Source: JAWKTT01 sp041398965
GTDB lineage: Bacteria > Planctomycetota > Planctomycetia > Planctomycetales > Planctomycetaceae
Assembly (NCBI GenBank): GCA_041398965.1
Contig: JAWKTT010000017.1
Span: forward strand, 48,212-112,211
Reading direction: 5' to 3'
DNA: 64,000 bases
The notes under the pieces were generated by a model. It worked only from the letters and a program-made list of their open reading frames with translations. It was not told the origin of the DNA and did no database searches. The translations under genes were made by a program, and so were the position numbers. Below, in pieces: positions 53,401 through 60,473 of this stretch; position 1 is the first letter of the stretch, and each line of letters begins with the position of its first letter.

Positions 53401-53554
53401 GTATCGGCCTTATGTCAGTCAACGAAAAACGCTCCCGCGAGTACCGACATCGGCTGACTGGTACAGTGGTCACCGAGAACATTTGCCGTTTGCAGTGATC
53501 GATAAAGGGATGAGGCCGGATCAAGAAATGTTTGCTGAAACGGAGGGGTGTTGA
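50444..53554 (+). CDS. dabA: DabA-type (DUF2309) zinc protein of a DIC-accumulation complex
   Basis: Cytosolic beta-carbonic-anhydrase-like subunit of the DAB complex, which in chemolithotrophs converts CO2 to bicarbonate coupled to a cation gradient. It is 1036 residues, against about 800-850 in well-known DabA. The zinc site is complete: Cys502 and Asp504 in QSMYCIDAREESFRRH, His690 in IFGHGSSC and Cys705 in LYDCGACTGSAGGPNAR. The C-x-D and H-x14-C spacing matches the characterised Halothiobacillus protein (C351/D353, H524/C539). Additional DUF2309 blocks are NPLEGLETLPFHEGL, INMQYTLSAMD and TKLPHNITSLLGVMDG. GAGG sits nine bases before ATG 50444; an ATG two codons earlier is too close to it. 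It is followed after one base by dabB, so coupled translation is expected. Confidence 0.92.
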   Translation: MPSMKHAEVDATRIDFQAAVTKAGSLLPAQGPITSFAFLNPLEGLETLPFHEGLQRGAKLNGCEPYLPESKYRELLAAQRIDVSDLEASLRRELGESADELLVAHCTRFQLRMALLKSTFPTGHAEELEWVMAETDALVHCRTELQGSQRQVWLDEVRNWVMEATCAGRVPLTDLMSELGSFHIERITEWSDTDWQSVGLRLLWTVCQHGVESGKLEGEASPPSTRHREAVRLSCGVDSDRTVLQVLGPFCAAFIDQGLAQWRLPGRELGFLKSFANLYDDRFPTAWGRHSFVADTLRRVRGGELTATDLLRESMDDLGVGEAEVEDYVTASLLAFRGWAGMLWQMEVRPDRVPQPVPPGTLLEYLAVQLLLERWSIRETIPADSECRDLLQEGTEEVDLSKIRERVQGTNDVGRQPPQWAFKVFQLAQVLGWDIAKLAALTGGQWKKLLDEIAEFPVERRRQLFHSAYERHYRVEALDAFAAFCHRKAKRVENPSFQSMYCIDAREESFRRHVEEIDPRAETFGNAGFFNVPIYYRGAGDAHYTALCPVVVRAQHWVTEEVSLTMEDEHRRRSQARRVLGGLSHRVHQGSRGLAAGAVLSAGLGVLASVPLVMRILFPGMSAKLRRTADRFVSPPPSTRLRLERSAAQPGPTGAGIGLNLEEMVAMGERALRDTGLTSGYAPLVMIFGHGSSCLNNPHKSLYDCGACTGSAGGPNARALAYILNDRRVRSVLAERGIVIPNETAFLGGLHNTGQDTIVFYDLDLLPVHLRESFQEARNVLDLACERNARERSRRFYSIPLDVSPRQALRLVDERTEDLAQTRPEYGNCTNALCFVGRRSRVRGLFLDRRSFLMSYDHDQDDDSAMILGRILAAVVPVCSGINMQYTLSAMDVAGWGSGTKLPHNITSLLGVMDGAASDLRSGLPWQGTDIHEPMRLMFVMETTPERLQQVMSRFPVVERILKNGWAQLALLDPNSPQLLFYDHGEYRPYVSQRKTLPRVPTSADWYSGHREHLPFAVIDKGMRPDQEMFAETEGC

Positions 53555-53555
53555 A

Positions 53556-55298
53556 ATGGACTATGAATCCGTGTATCAGGCATTAGGCCGTCTCGTCATC
53601 TGGTGTCCCGCTTTGCTGGTCGCGATGATGGCACTGACTTCTCTCTCTCAAAAGGAGATGAGCGAACGATGGATTAGCCGTATCGCACAGACTCTATCGG
53701 CATTCGGGTTAATGGCTGCGTTGGGGATTCTTGGACTGATGCTCACTCATGGTGAACGATCCGTCACGATGACACCGTGGCAGTGGGTCTCGGTCGGTGG
53801 GATACACAATGAGAAGTCTCCCTCGCACTCCGATTCATCACCACAGCCGGCAAATGGTCTCCCGCATTCAACAGCAGAGACCACATCATCGGCACCGATT
53901 CCAGAAGTCCCCGGAGACCATTCCAAGGAAGCACGCTTGGAATCGCAGCCTCTCGTCTCTGAGGAGGTCGAGAGTCTGGCAATCAAGGGCGATCCAGTCA
54001 CGGAAGGTGAACTCATGACTGAGTCTGAGGGGCCAGCAGTCGGAGAGCCGCCAATTGACAGTGCAGCGGTTAATAATGTTCAAGTTGAGTCTGGGGCTGT
54101 GGCGACGTTGGTTACAGAGGATCCGGTCGACGTCGCGGTACACTCACATCCGCACTTTCATTTCGAAGTGAAGTTCGTCTTCGATCGGTTGTCGGTGCCG
54201 TTCGTCCTGTTGACGTTTATTCTCTGTGCAACGATCGGAGCCTTTGCTCGGTCCTACATGCACCATGAACCCGGTTATCGGCGGTTCTTCGTGCTCTTCT
54301 CGGTCTTCCAACTCGGGATGATTACATCGGCACTGGCAGGGAGCATTGAGACGCTGTTTGCAGGTTGGGAACTGGTTGGGATTTCATCCGCCTTACTCGT
54401 CGCATTCTATCAAAATCGAAGCGGTCCAGTGCAGAATGGCCTGCGAGTCTGGGGGGTGTATCGTTTTGCTGATGCCGCCTTCCTGCTCGCAGCAATCTCA
54501 TTGCATAAACTGACGGGGGAAGGGGACTTTGCCGGACTGATGGGGCAGAACGCATGGCCCGGAGGTGTCGCGTCGATGACTTCTCAGCAGGCGTTGTTCA
54601 TCGGCTCGTTGCTGTTAATTGCAGCCGCTGGGAAGTCGGCACTGGTTCCGTTTTCCGGTTGGCTTCCGCGTGCGATGGAGGGGCCGACACCATCAAGTGC
54701 GATCTTCTACGGAGCCTTGTCGGTGCATCTGGGGGCATACTTGCTCCTGCGAATAAGTCCGATTCTGGAACTGTCGACAACGCTGTCGGTCATTGTGATC
54801 GTGTTGGGACTGTCGACCGCTGCGTTCGGCACGCTCATCGGACGAGTTCAAACCGACATCAAGAGTTCGCTTTCATTTGCCTCGCTGACGCAGGTCGGGT
54901 TGATCGTGGCGGAGATTGGTTTTGGCTTGCGATATCTGGCATTGATTCATCTGTTGGGACACGCCTGTCTCCGTACGTTGCAGTTGGTTCGTGCTCCATC
55001 GCTGTTATTGGACTATCGTCGAATTGAAGATGCCGTCGGTAAGAATGCCGGGACGCGGCAGGCTGCCGACGGAGCACCGCGAGGGTTGTTGTGGTATCGA
55101 CTGGGGATGGAGCGAGGCTTTCTGGACTATGCTCTCGATCGACTGCTGATTCATCCCTTCGCGGTCACTTTTCGCACCTTTGACCGTTGGGAGCGAAACT
55201 GGACCGACTGGCTGAAGGGGACCCCCACTTCTCAAGGTCTGGCGACTCCAACTCTCCCTGTGTCTGCTGAACAAAAAACGGAGGAGGTCGCATCATGA
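53556..55298 (+). CDS. dabB: DabB-like NuoL-type proton-conducting subunit with large loop
   Basis: Antiporter-like membrane subunit, 580 residues, of the NuoL/MrpA/DabB group. The pump-type residues are kept: Glu in LFAGWELVGISSALL and Lys in AGKSALVPFSGWLPRAMEG. Typical neighbours are FDRLSVPFVLL and PGYRRFFVLFSVFQLGM. Between TPWQWVSVGG and FVFDRLS, where NuoL has about ten residues, is an insertion of about 120 residues (roughly 83-200) rich in Glu, Asp, Ser and Pro. It ends in a His-rich VAVHSHPHFHFEVKF. The start at ATG 53556 (MDYESVYQ) has GGAGGGG upstream and lies one base after the dabA stop. It ends in a 4-base ATGA overlap with the next gene. It presumably supplies cation flow to DabA; the role of the loop is unknown. 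Confidence 0.87.
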   Translation: MDYESVYQALGRLVIWCPALLVAMMALTSLSQKEMSERWISRIAQTLSAFGLMAALGILGLMLTHGERSVTMTPWQWVSVGGIHNEKSPSHSDSSPQPANGLPHSTAETTSSAPIPEVPGDHSKEARLESQPLVSEEVESLAIKGDPVTEGELMTESEGPAVGEPPIDSAAVNNVQVESGAVATLVTEDPVDVAVHSHPHFHFEVKFVFDRLSVPFVLLTFILCATIGAFARSYMHHEPGYRRFFVLFSVFQLGMITSALAGSIETLFAGWELVGISSALLVAFYQNRSGPVQNGLRVWGVYRFADAAFLLAAISLHKLTGEGDFAGLMGQNAWPGGVASMTSQQALFIGSLLLIAAAGKSALVPFSGWLPRAMEGPTPSSAIFYGALSVHLGAYLLLRISPILELSTTLSVIVIVLGLSTAAFGTLIGRVQTDIKSSLSFASLTQVGLIVAEIGFGLRYLALIHLLGHACLRTLQLVRAPSLLLDYRRIEDAVGKNAGTRQAADGAPRGLLWYRLGMERGFLDYALDRLLIHPFAVTFRTFDRWERNWTDWLKGTPTSQGLATPTLPVSAEQKTEEVAS

Positions 55299-56737
55299 AT
55301 GAACTGCATTTCCCTTGGCTGGAGTCGTCGATCCTGTTCCCTTTGATTGGGGCGGTGTTGTGTCAGTACGCTCACCCTCGACTGGGACCTCGAATTGGAA
55401 TTGGAACGGCGTTGCTGACGTTGCTCACAACGCTTGGGGCCTGGCGAGACTTTCTCACGCTGCACGAGTTCGCAGCGCATGACCATTGGTACTTTGCCAA
55501 GAACCTACTTGGCGAACGAGTTCTGGTCATTGATGAACTGAGTGCCCCGCTGCTTAGCCTGTCGGCACTCACTTACTTTGTCACGCTCATTGCGACGGCG
55601 AAGACGAAGGCCCGGCGGTTTTCGTATTCCGGGACGCTCTATTCGTTGTCGATCTTGATGGCGACACTCAGTACCGGCGAGTCCTGGTTACTGGTTGGGC
55701 TATTGGCTCTTGGGACTCTGCCAGTCTTTTTTGAACTGAGGATGCGTGGAAAGTCGACCCGCATTTTCACGATTCACATGGGACTGTTTCTCACGTTGCT
55801 GACAGTCGGATGGGGGCTATGGAATTGGCAGGGGCCCTCGCTGACGGCAGCCGCTTTGTTGACTGTTGCTGTTCTGATTCGCTGCGGTATCGCCCCTCTG
55901 CATTGCTGGTTGACCGACCTCTTCGAGAATGCATCTTTCGGGACGGCTCTGCTGTTCTGTACTCCGATGGTCGGCATTTATGCGGCGATGCACTTTGTAT
56001 TTCCCATCGCCCCGACCTGGGCTCTGCGTTTGATCGCAATCGCCTCGATGATCACCGCGTTGTATGCGGCTGCCATGACACTCGTTCAGGTCGATGCACG
56101 CCGCTTCTTCTGCTATCTCTTTTTGAGTCACTCATCACTGGTTCTTGTCGGACTCGAAGTCACAACGCCTCAAGGACTCGCAGGGGCATTGTCACTATGG
56201 CTGGCTGTCGGACTATCGTTGACCGGTTTTGGCGTGGTCTTGAGATCGGTTGAGGCACGCGTCGGAGCGATCAGGTTGGACCGCTACCACGGTCTGTACG
56301 ATCATGTCCCGACGTTTGGCGTCTTCTTTCTCATCACCGGAATGGCGAGCGTCGGTTTTCCTGGGACGTTTGGCTTCTTTGCCTCGGAACTCCTGATCGA
56401 TGCGACGGTTGATGTTTATCCGTCGATCGGGTTGATCGTGGTCCTCGCGACGGCACTCAATGGGATTGCGGTGCTTCAAGCGTATCTGAGAGTCTTCACC
56501 GGGACCCGTCGAGAGACTTCCGTCTCGATCGGCAGCCGTCCTGCCGAGCGGGTTGCGATCCTGTTGATGACAGCCCTGATTGTCGGGGGAGGTCTATTTC
56601 CACAGCCCGGCATCGAGTCGCGGTTTCATGCGTCTGAGCATCTGTTCCAACTTCGGATCGATCCCGGTCGTGTGGCGGAACCGACTCCCCAGCCAATCAC
56701 TCAGCCGCCTTCGACTGTCCACGACCATTCGAAGTAG
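55295..56737 (+). CDS. Second antiporter-like (NuoM/N-type) subunit of the dab operon
   Basis: A 480-residue polytopic protein of the same proton-pumping family, closest in pattern to NuoM/N. It starts inside the stop of dabB (ATGA). Its family blocks are GERVLVIDELSAPLLSLSAL, VLIRCGIAPLHCWLTDLFENA and FLITGMASVGFPGTFGFFASELL. The usual K-x-P-x-x-PLH is IRCGIAPLH here, so the pump lysine is replaced by Arg. The TM5 glutamate is not evident in place (GLLALGTLPVFFEL has only a later Glu). Such changes suggest a structural or gating subunit, not a full proton channel. Canonical DAB complexes are described as two-gene (DabA and DabB), so a third co-translated subunit is unusual. No nuo genes flank the operon. 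Confidence 0.85.
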   Translation: MNELHFPWLESSILFPLIGAVLCQYAHPRLGPRIGIGTALLTLLTTLGAWRDFLTLHEFAAHDHWYFAKNLLGERVLVIDELSAPLLSLSALTYFVTLIATAKTKARRFSYSGTLYSLSILMATLSTGESWLLVGLLALGTLPVFFELRMRGKSTRIFTIHMGLFLTLLTVGWGLWNWQGPSLTAAALLTVAVLIRCGIAPLHCWLTDLFENASFGTALLFCTPMVGIYAAMHFVFPIAPTWALRLIAIASMITALYAAAMTLVQVDARRFFCYLFLSHSSLVLVGLEVTTPQGLAGALSLWLAVGLSLTGFGVVLRSVEARVGAIRLDRYHGLYDHVPTFGVFFLITGMASVGFPGTFGFFASELLIDATVDVYPSIGLIVVLATALNGIAVLQAYLRVFTGTRRETSVSIGSRPAERVAILLMTALIVGGGLFPQPGIESRFHASEHLFQLRIDPGRVAEPTPQPITQPPSTVHDHSK

Positions 56738-57122
56738 CTGAGACGGTCATTTCGGCTGACGGGAGCGTTCTGTTTGTCCGTCAATGGCCCGATCGAAACA
56801 TGAAATTCCTTGAAAGTTGCCCGAACTCTCGTTGACGGCAGGGTTTCGGGTCGCGTATTCTCTGTTGGACAGGCAGGTTGTCGATTTCGATTCGATACGA
56901 ATCTTGAGACAACTCGTCCGTTCAGCCTGAACGGTTTCTTCCCACTCGATGCGTCATCACGCGACTGCCGGTTCTTTCGGGCAGGCTCCGCTCGCTGGGA
57001 GTTCAGTCGACTTGTTGGTCGACGTCAGAGCATGTCGCTCCCGGCAGGTGTTGGCAAGGTATAGGCTCCCGAACAGAACTCATCGGTAAAATACCGGCTG
57101 GGAGCCGGAATCAGGAAGGCTC
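56738..57122. other. Leader region of the DEAD-box helicase gene
   Basis: No gene is supported; an 84-codon frame at 56810 has no family pattern. It ends with two overlapping hairpins (listed separately) directly before the helicase start. Confidence 0.4.
57084..57108 (+). promoter_or_regulatory. Two mutually exclusive hairpins before the helicase start
   Basis: CGGTA-AAA-TACCG (57084-57096) and CCGGCT-GGG-AGCCGG (57094-57108) share bases 57094-57096, so only one can form at a time. They lie 14 bases before the start codon, next to the AGGAAGG ribosome site, and could regulate translation of the helicase. Confidence 0.4.
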
Positions 57123-58373
57123 ATGGAGAAGCAGGCAGAACACGAACTCAACACAGCAGAGAGCTTTGACGAACTGGGACTTGGTCCCGAAATGCGAGCA
57201 TCACTTAAACGAGTTGGCTACACCAAGCCGACACCCATTCAGGCAGCGTTCATCCCGCTCGCGATCACTGGTGGGGACACGACAGGGCAGGCTCAAACAG
57301 GAACTGGCAAGACGGCAGCGTTTGTCATCCCGATCCTCGAACAGATCGATCACGACAGCCGCGACATGCAGGCTCTCGTCCTCTCACCCACTCGCGAACT
57401 GAGTGAACAGGTCGCCGCCGAGGCGACGCGACTGGCCGCCGACCACGACTGTCATCCCGTACTGCTGGTCGGGGGCCGACCGCTGGGGGCTCAAATCACC
57501 AAACTCGCCAAGAATCCGACCATCGTCGTCGGCACCCCTGGTCGGGTCATCGACCTGATGAATCGCGGGAACCTTAACCTCTCGAAACTCAAGGTCGTCG
57601 TCTTGGACGAAGCCGACCGGATGCTGGACATCGGGTTTCGTCCGGACATTGAAAAGATTCTGCGACGTTGCCCCGCGTCACGGCAGACTTTGTTGCTTTC
57701 GGCCACAATGCCTCCCGAGGTCGAACGTCTCGCCAAGAAGTACATGACCGACCCGAAACGGGTCGACCTGTCGCGCAACGGAGTCGCCGCTTCGTCAATC
57801 GAGCAGTATTTCTGCACGGTCGATCAGGATCGCAAGTTTGGGCTGCTCATCCGGTTGCTCATGCAGGAACGCCCCAAACAGGCGATTGTGTTTTGCCGCA
57901 CGAAGCGCGGAGCCGACAAGCTGCATGCCAAAATTTCGCAGCGTCTGGAGCATGTCGCCGCTATTCATGGAGACTTGCAACAACGTGTCCGTGACAAAGT
58001 GATGTCGAATCTGCGGGCTGGAAAGGTTCGGTTGTTGATCGCGACGGATGTCGTGGGTCGTGGGATTGACATTAGCGGTGTCTCCCACATCATCAACTAC
58101 GACATGCCACAAGATTGCGACGACTACGTCCATCGCATCGGCCGCACCGGTCGACTCTCCTCCGACTCCAATGGCCGGGCGTTTACGTTCGTGATGCGAG
58201 AAGAGGGACAGATGCTCACGCGGATCGAGATGCGTGTGAATCAACTGCTTCCTGAATACACCATCCCCGGTTACGAAGCGGCCCGTCCGGTGAAAGCCCG
58301 CCTTTCGGTCGCGGAACTGGAGCCGACAGAACCAGAGGAAGAGGATGAAGAATTCGCATTTGAGCTGATGTGA
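57123..58373 (+). CDS. DEAD-box RNA helicase
   Basis: ATP-dependent RNA helicase, 416 residues. Motifs: Q motif region PTPIQAAFIPLAI, motif I AQTGTGKTAAF, Ia SPTRELSEQ, GG, Ib TPGRVIDLM, II DEADRML, III SATMP, IV VFCRTKRGADKLH, V DVVGRGIDISGV and VI HRIGRTGR. It resembles the RhlE/CsdA/CshA group, which remodels mRNA and ribosome precursors, especially in the cold. There is no long C-terminal RNA-binding domain; the tail is short and acidic (EPTEPEEEDEEFAF). The start at ATG 57123 follows AGGAAGG and the two hairpins. Confidence 0.94.
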   Translation: MEKQAEHELNTAESFDELGLGPEMRASLKRVGYTKPTPIQAAFIPLAITGGDTTGQAQTGTGKTAAFVIPILEQIDHDSRDMQALVLSPTRELSEQVAAEATRLAADHDCHPVLLVGGRPLGAQITKLAKNPTIVVGTPGRVIDLMNRGNLNLSKLKVVVLDEADRMLDIGFRPDIEKILRRCPASRQTLLLSATMPPEVERLAKKYMTDPKRVDLSRNGVAASSIEQYFCTVDQDRKFGLLIRLLMQERPKQAIVFCRTKRGADKLHAKISQRLEHVAAIHGDLQQRVRDKVMSNLRAGKVRLLIATDVVGRGIDISGVSHIINYDMPQDCDDYVHRIGRTGRLSSDSNGRAFTFVMREEGQMLTRIEMRVNQLLPEYTIPGYEAARPVKARLSVAELEPTEPEEEDEEFAFELM

Positions 58374-58674
58374 GGCGGTGTCTCAAGGTCGCTGGCGGGA
58401 GTAGGTGACAGATTGGAAGATCGTTACCAACAAGCCCTCGAGGGCAGGCAAGTCGCCATTTTGTCACTTTCACGGTAGATTTCCCTCCAGTTCGTCGTAT
58501 GATATCTATCAGGATCAATCTGGTTCCAGAGGTCTTGATCCCCTTCTCTCTTTGATTCATGGTCTGTTTTGAGTTACCGGTGTGCGCATCCGATCAATGG
58601 AAGTGCTTCGTCGGGTTCCGGTCAATCGTCTGTACTATTACTCCTCTTTTGTCCTCTGGTCTGGAGACGTGCGA
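58374..58674. other. Spacer before the DUF1559 gene
   Basis: No gene is supported. A perfect 12-base palindrome GCCCTCGAGGGC occurs at 58434-58445, about 60 bases after the helicase stop. No U-tract follows. Confidence 0.4.
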
Positions 58675-59550
58675 ATGAAAACGTTGAAGCGTGGATTTAC
58701 TCTGATTGAACTGTTGGTGGTGATTGCAATCATCGCCATCTTGGTCGCCTTGCTGCTCCCGGCTGTGCAATCGGTTCGAGAAGCGGCCCGCCGCAGCCAA
58801 TGCCAGGATCACCTGCACAACCTCGTGATCGCCATGCACAACTACGAAGGAAAGTTCAAGATTCTCCCTCCAGGGGGGATGGCCACTGGGAACAGCATGG
58901 GCTGGCATGCCATGATTCTCAACGATATCGAACAAAAGCCCTTGTACGATTCGTTGAACCTGAATGTGCACTACAGCAATGCGACAAACCTTGCCGTCGC
59001 TCTGGCGAACATTAACCTCTTCTACTGCCCCAGCGGTAATCAAGAAACCAGTCAAAGTACTGCGGATGTCTCGGGTGGTAGTCGATGTGGAACCACGCAT
59101 TATTACGGCGTGATGGGGCCGACCGGCGCATCGATGGCTGGGGGGAACTATCCCGAGTACACTGGAAATGCTGGCCATGGGGATCATTCTCGTGCCGGGA
59201 TGCTGGAACGTCTTCACGCCCATCGCATGAGAGACAACACTGACGGAACTGGAAACACTCTGTGGGTTGGTGAGATTTCCTGGAACAAGTCTAACAATTA
59301 CCGAGTCTGGACCCGCGGTGCTGATAATTCTGCCACTGGCGGAATTAAGAACCTGCAGAATCCAATCAATGCGACACCGTATAACGGCTCCAACAACTTC
59401 AACGACGTCAGTTTCGGCAGCGAGCACCCCGGTGGGGCGCATTTTGCTTTGGGTGACGGCAAAGTGACCTTCCTGAGCGAGAACATCGACTTCCTCCTCT
59501 ACAAGGCACTCGGCAGCCGCGAAGGGGCCGAGAACGCTAACGTCCCGTAA
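58675..59550 (+). CDS. DUF1559 prepilin-like protein
   Basis: A type II/IV pseudopilin-like protein, 291 residues. The N-terminus MKTLKRGFTLIELLVVIAII is a textbook prepilin peptidase signal (cleavage after Gly8) with the hydrophobic helix. The DUF1559 region follows (AARRSQCQDHLHNLVIAMHN, then FYCPSGNQETSQS). It ends with the family's closing motif: HFALGDGKVTFLSENID, then LLYKALGSREGAE. These are heavily expanded in Planctomycetes, but their role is unclear. The start at ATG 58675 has GGAGAC upstream. A strong terminator follows at 59580. The DUF1559-lipoprotein neighbour pairing that follows is common in this phylum. Confidence 0.92.
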   Translation: MKTLKRGFTLIELLVVIAIIAILVALLLPAVQSVREAARRSQCQDHLHNLVIAMHNYEGKFKILPPGGMATGNSMGWHAMILNDIEQKPLYDSLNLNVHYSNATNLAVALANINLFYCPSGNQETSQSTADVSGGSRCGTTHYYGVMGPTGASMAGGNYPEYTGNAGHGDHSRAGMLERLHAHRMRDNTDGTGNTLWVGEISWNKSNNYRVWTRGADNSATGGIKNLQNPINATPYNGSNNFNDVSFGSEHPGGAHFALGDGKVTFLSENIDFLLYKALGSREGAENANVP

Positions 59551-59579
59551 CGATCTGCTACTGTTCGCGTGATCCTCCT

Positions 59580-59610
59580 GCGGGAGCGGCTTAGGTCGCT
59601 CCCGCTTTTG
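59580..59610 (+). terminator. Rho-independent terminator after the DUF1559 gene
   Basis: GCGGGAGCG-GCTTAGGT-CGCTCCCGC followed by TTTTG. It lies 30 bases after the stop, and the next gene starts 34 bases further on. Confidence 0.85.
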
Positions 59611-59643
59611 TTCTATCTGACCTCGAATTTGGACCCTTACTCT

Positions 59644-60081
59644 ATGTACAAGTTGCTTTCGATTCTCGTGATGGGTGTCGTGTTCTCTCTTTCCGGCTGC
59701 GGAGGAGGGGAACCGGTCCCTGATATGTATCATCTCTCGGGGAAGATCACGTTCGAGGGACAACCGGTCCAGAATGGCAGCATCTTCTTCGAACCAACCG
59801 TCGCGGGGGGTGGGCACGTCGGTTTCGCAGTGATCAAGGATGGCGCTTATGACACGAAAGCCGAAGGGGGGAAAGGACATGCTGGTGGGAAGCTCAATGT
59901 CCGCATCGTCCCGACTGGACCACCACGAACGGACACTGCCGACGATTCTCCTAACCCCGGTCCATTTCCCGAATGGAGCGTGGAAGAAGAGTTCCCCAAA
60001 TCCGACAGCACCAAAGACTTCGAGGTCCCGGCAGAAGCCAAGAACCCCAAGAAATCCGGCGTCAAAAGAAACGACGCCTGA
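59644..60081 (+). CDS. Small lipoprotein, transthyretin-like fold
   Basis: A 145-residue lipoprotein. The signal MYKLLSILVMGVVFSLSGC has a clear lipobox (LSGC). The mature part starts with a beta-sandwich similar to carboxypeptidase regulatory or transthyretin-like domains (HLSGKITFEGQPVQNGSI, then FFEPTVAGGGHVG). A Pro/Lys-rich tail follows. It is probably anchored in a membrane facing the periplasm. It follows the DUF1559 gene past a terminator; the two may work together in the envelope, but that is inference. Confidence 0.82.
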   Translation: MYKLLSILVMGVVFSLSGCGGGEPVPDMYHLSGKITFEGQPVQNGSIFFEPTVAGGGHVGFAVIKDGAYDTKAEGGKGHAGGKLNVRIVPTGPPRTDTADDSPNPGPFPEWSVEEEFPKSDSTKDFEVPAEAKNPKKSGVKRNDA

Positions 60082-60473
60082 CAGCCGTTTGGAAAGCGGA
60101 CGAGATGCACTTGTCAGATTGGAAAGTTTGACCCACGGTCGTTTTTCAACGGGCTGATCGGAACCGGCATCGAACGGGCGAATTCGCCGAACGAAAGTTC
60201 CCGGTTCGCCCCCTCAACCCGACCTTCTCTTCCCGTGGAGACGTGGTCTGAACTCGAAGTGTTGCCAACGGGGGAGAAGGGGTCTCGCCTCGGCTGATGC
60301 CTCCGATTTGTGTAGTTGCCATGTGAGGAATGCACCCTCCTGTTTCTTTCACGTCAAAGCTCTCTTGTGAAAATGGGGGGAGTTTTGGTAGAAGTCGTCG
60401 GAAGGGGGGCCGGTGGTGGGCTGCTCTTGTTGACAAGGAATCGTCTTATTGGATGTCCAGGAAGGACAGAATC
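60082..60473. other. Spacer upstream of lpxD
   Basis: No gene is supported. A perfect palindrome GGCGAATTCGCC occurs at 60177-60188. The lpxD frame is open back to about 60330, but a ribosome site and family similarity only begin near 60460. Confidence 0.4.

Noticed and set aside
50444..56737. Reading the dab operon as a fragment of respiratory complex I or an Mrp antiporter
   Set aside because: A full DUF2309/DabA with its zinc residues precedes the membrane genes, and no other nuo or mrp gene is adjacent.
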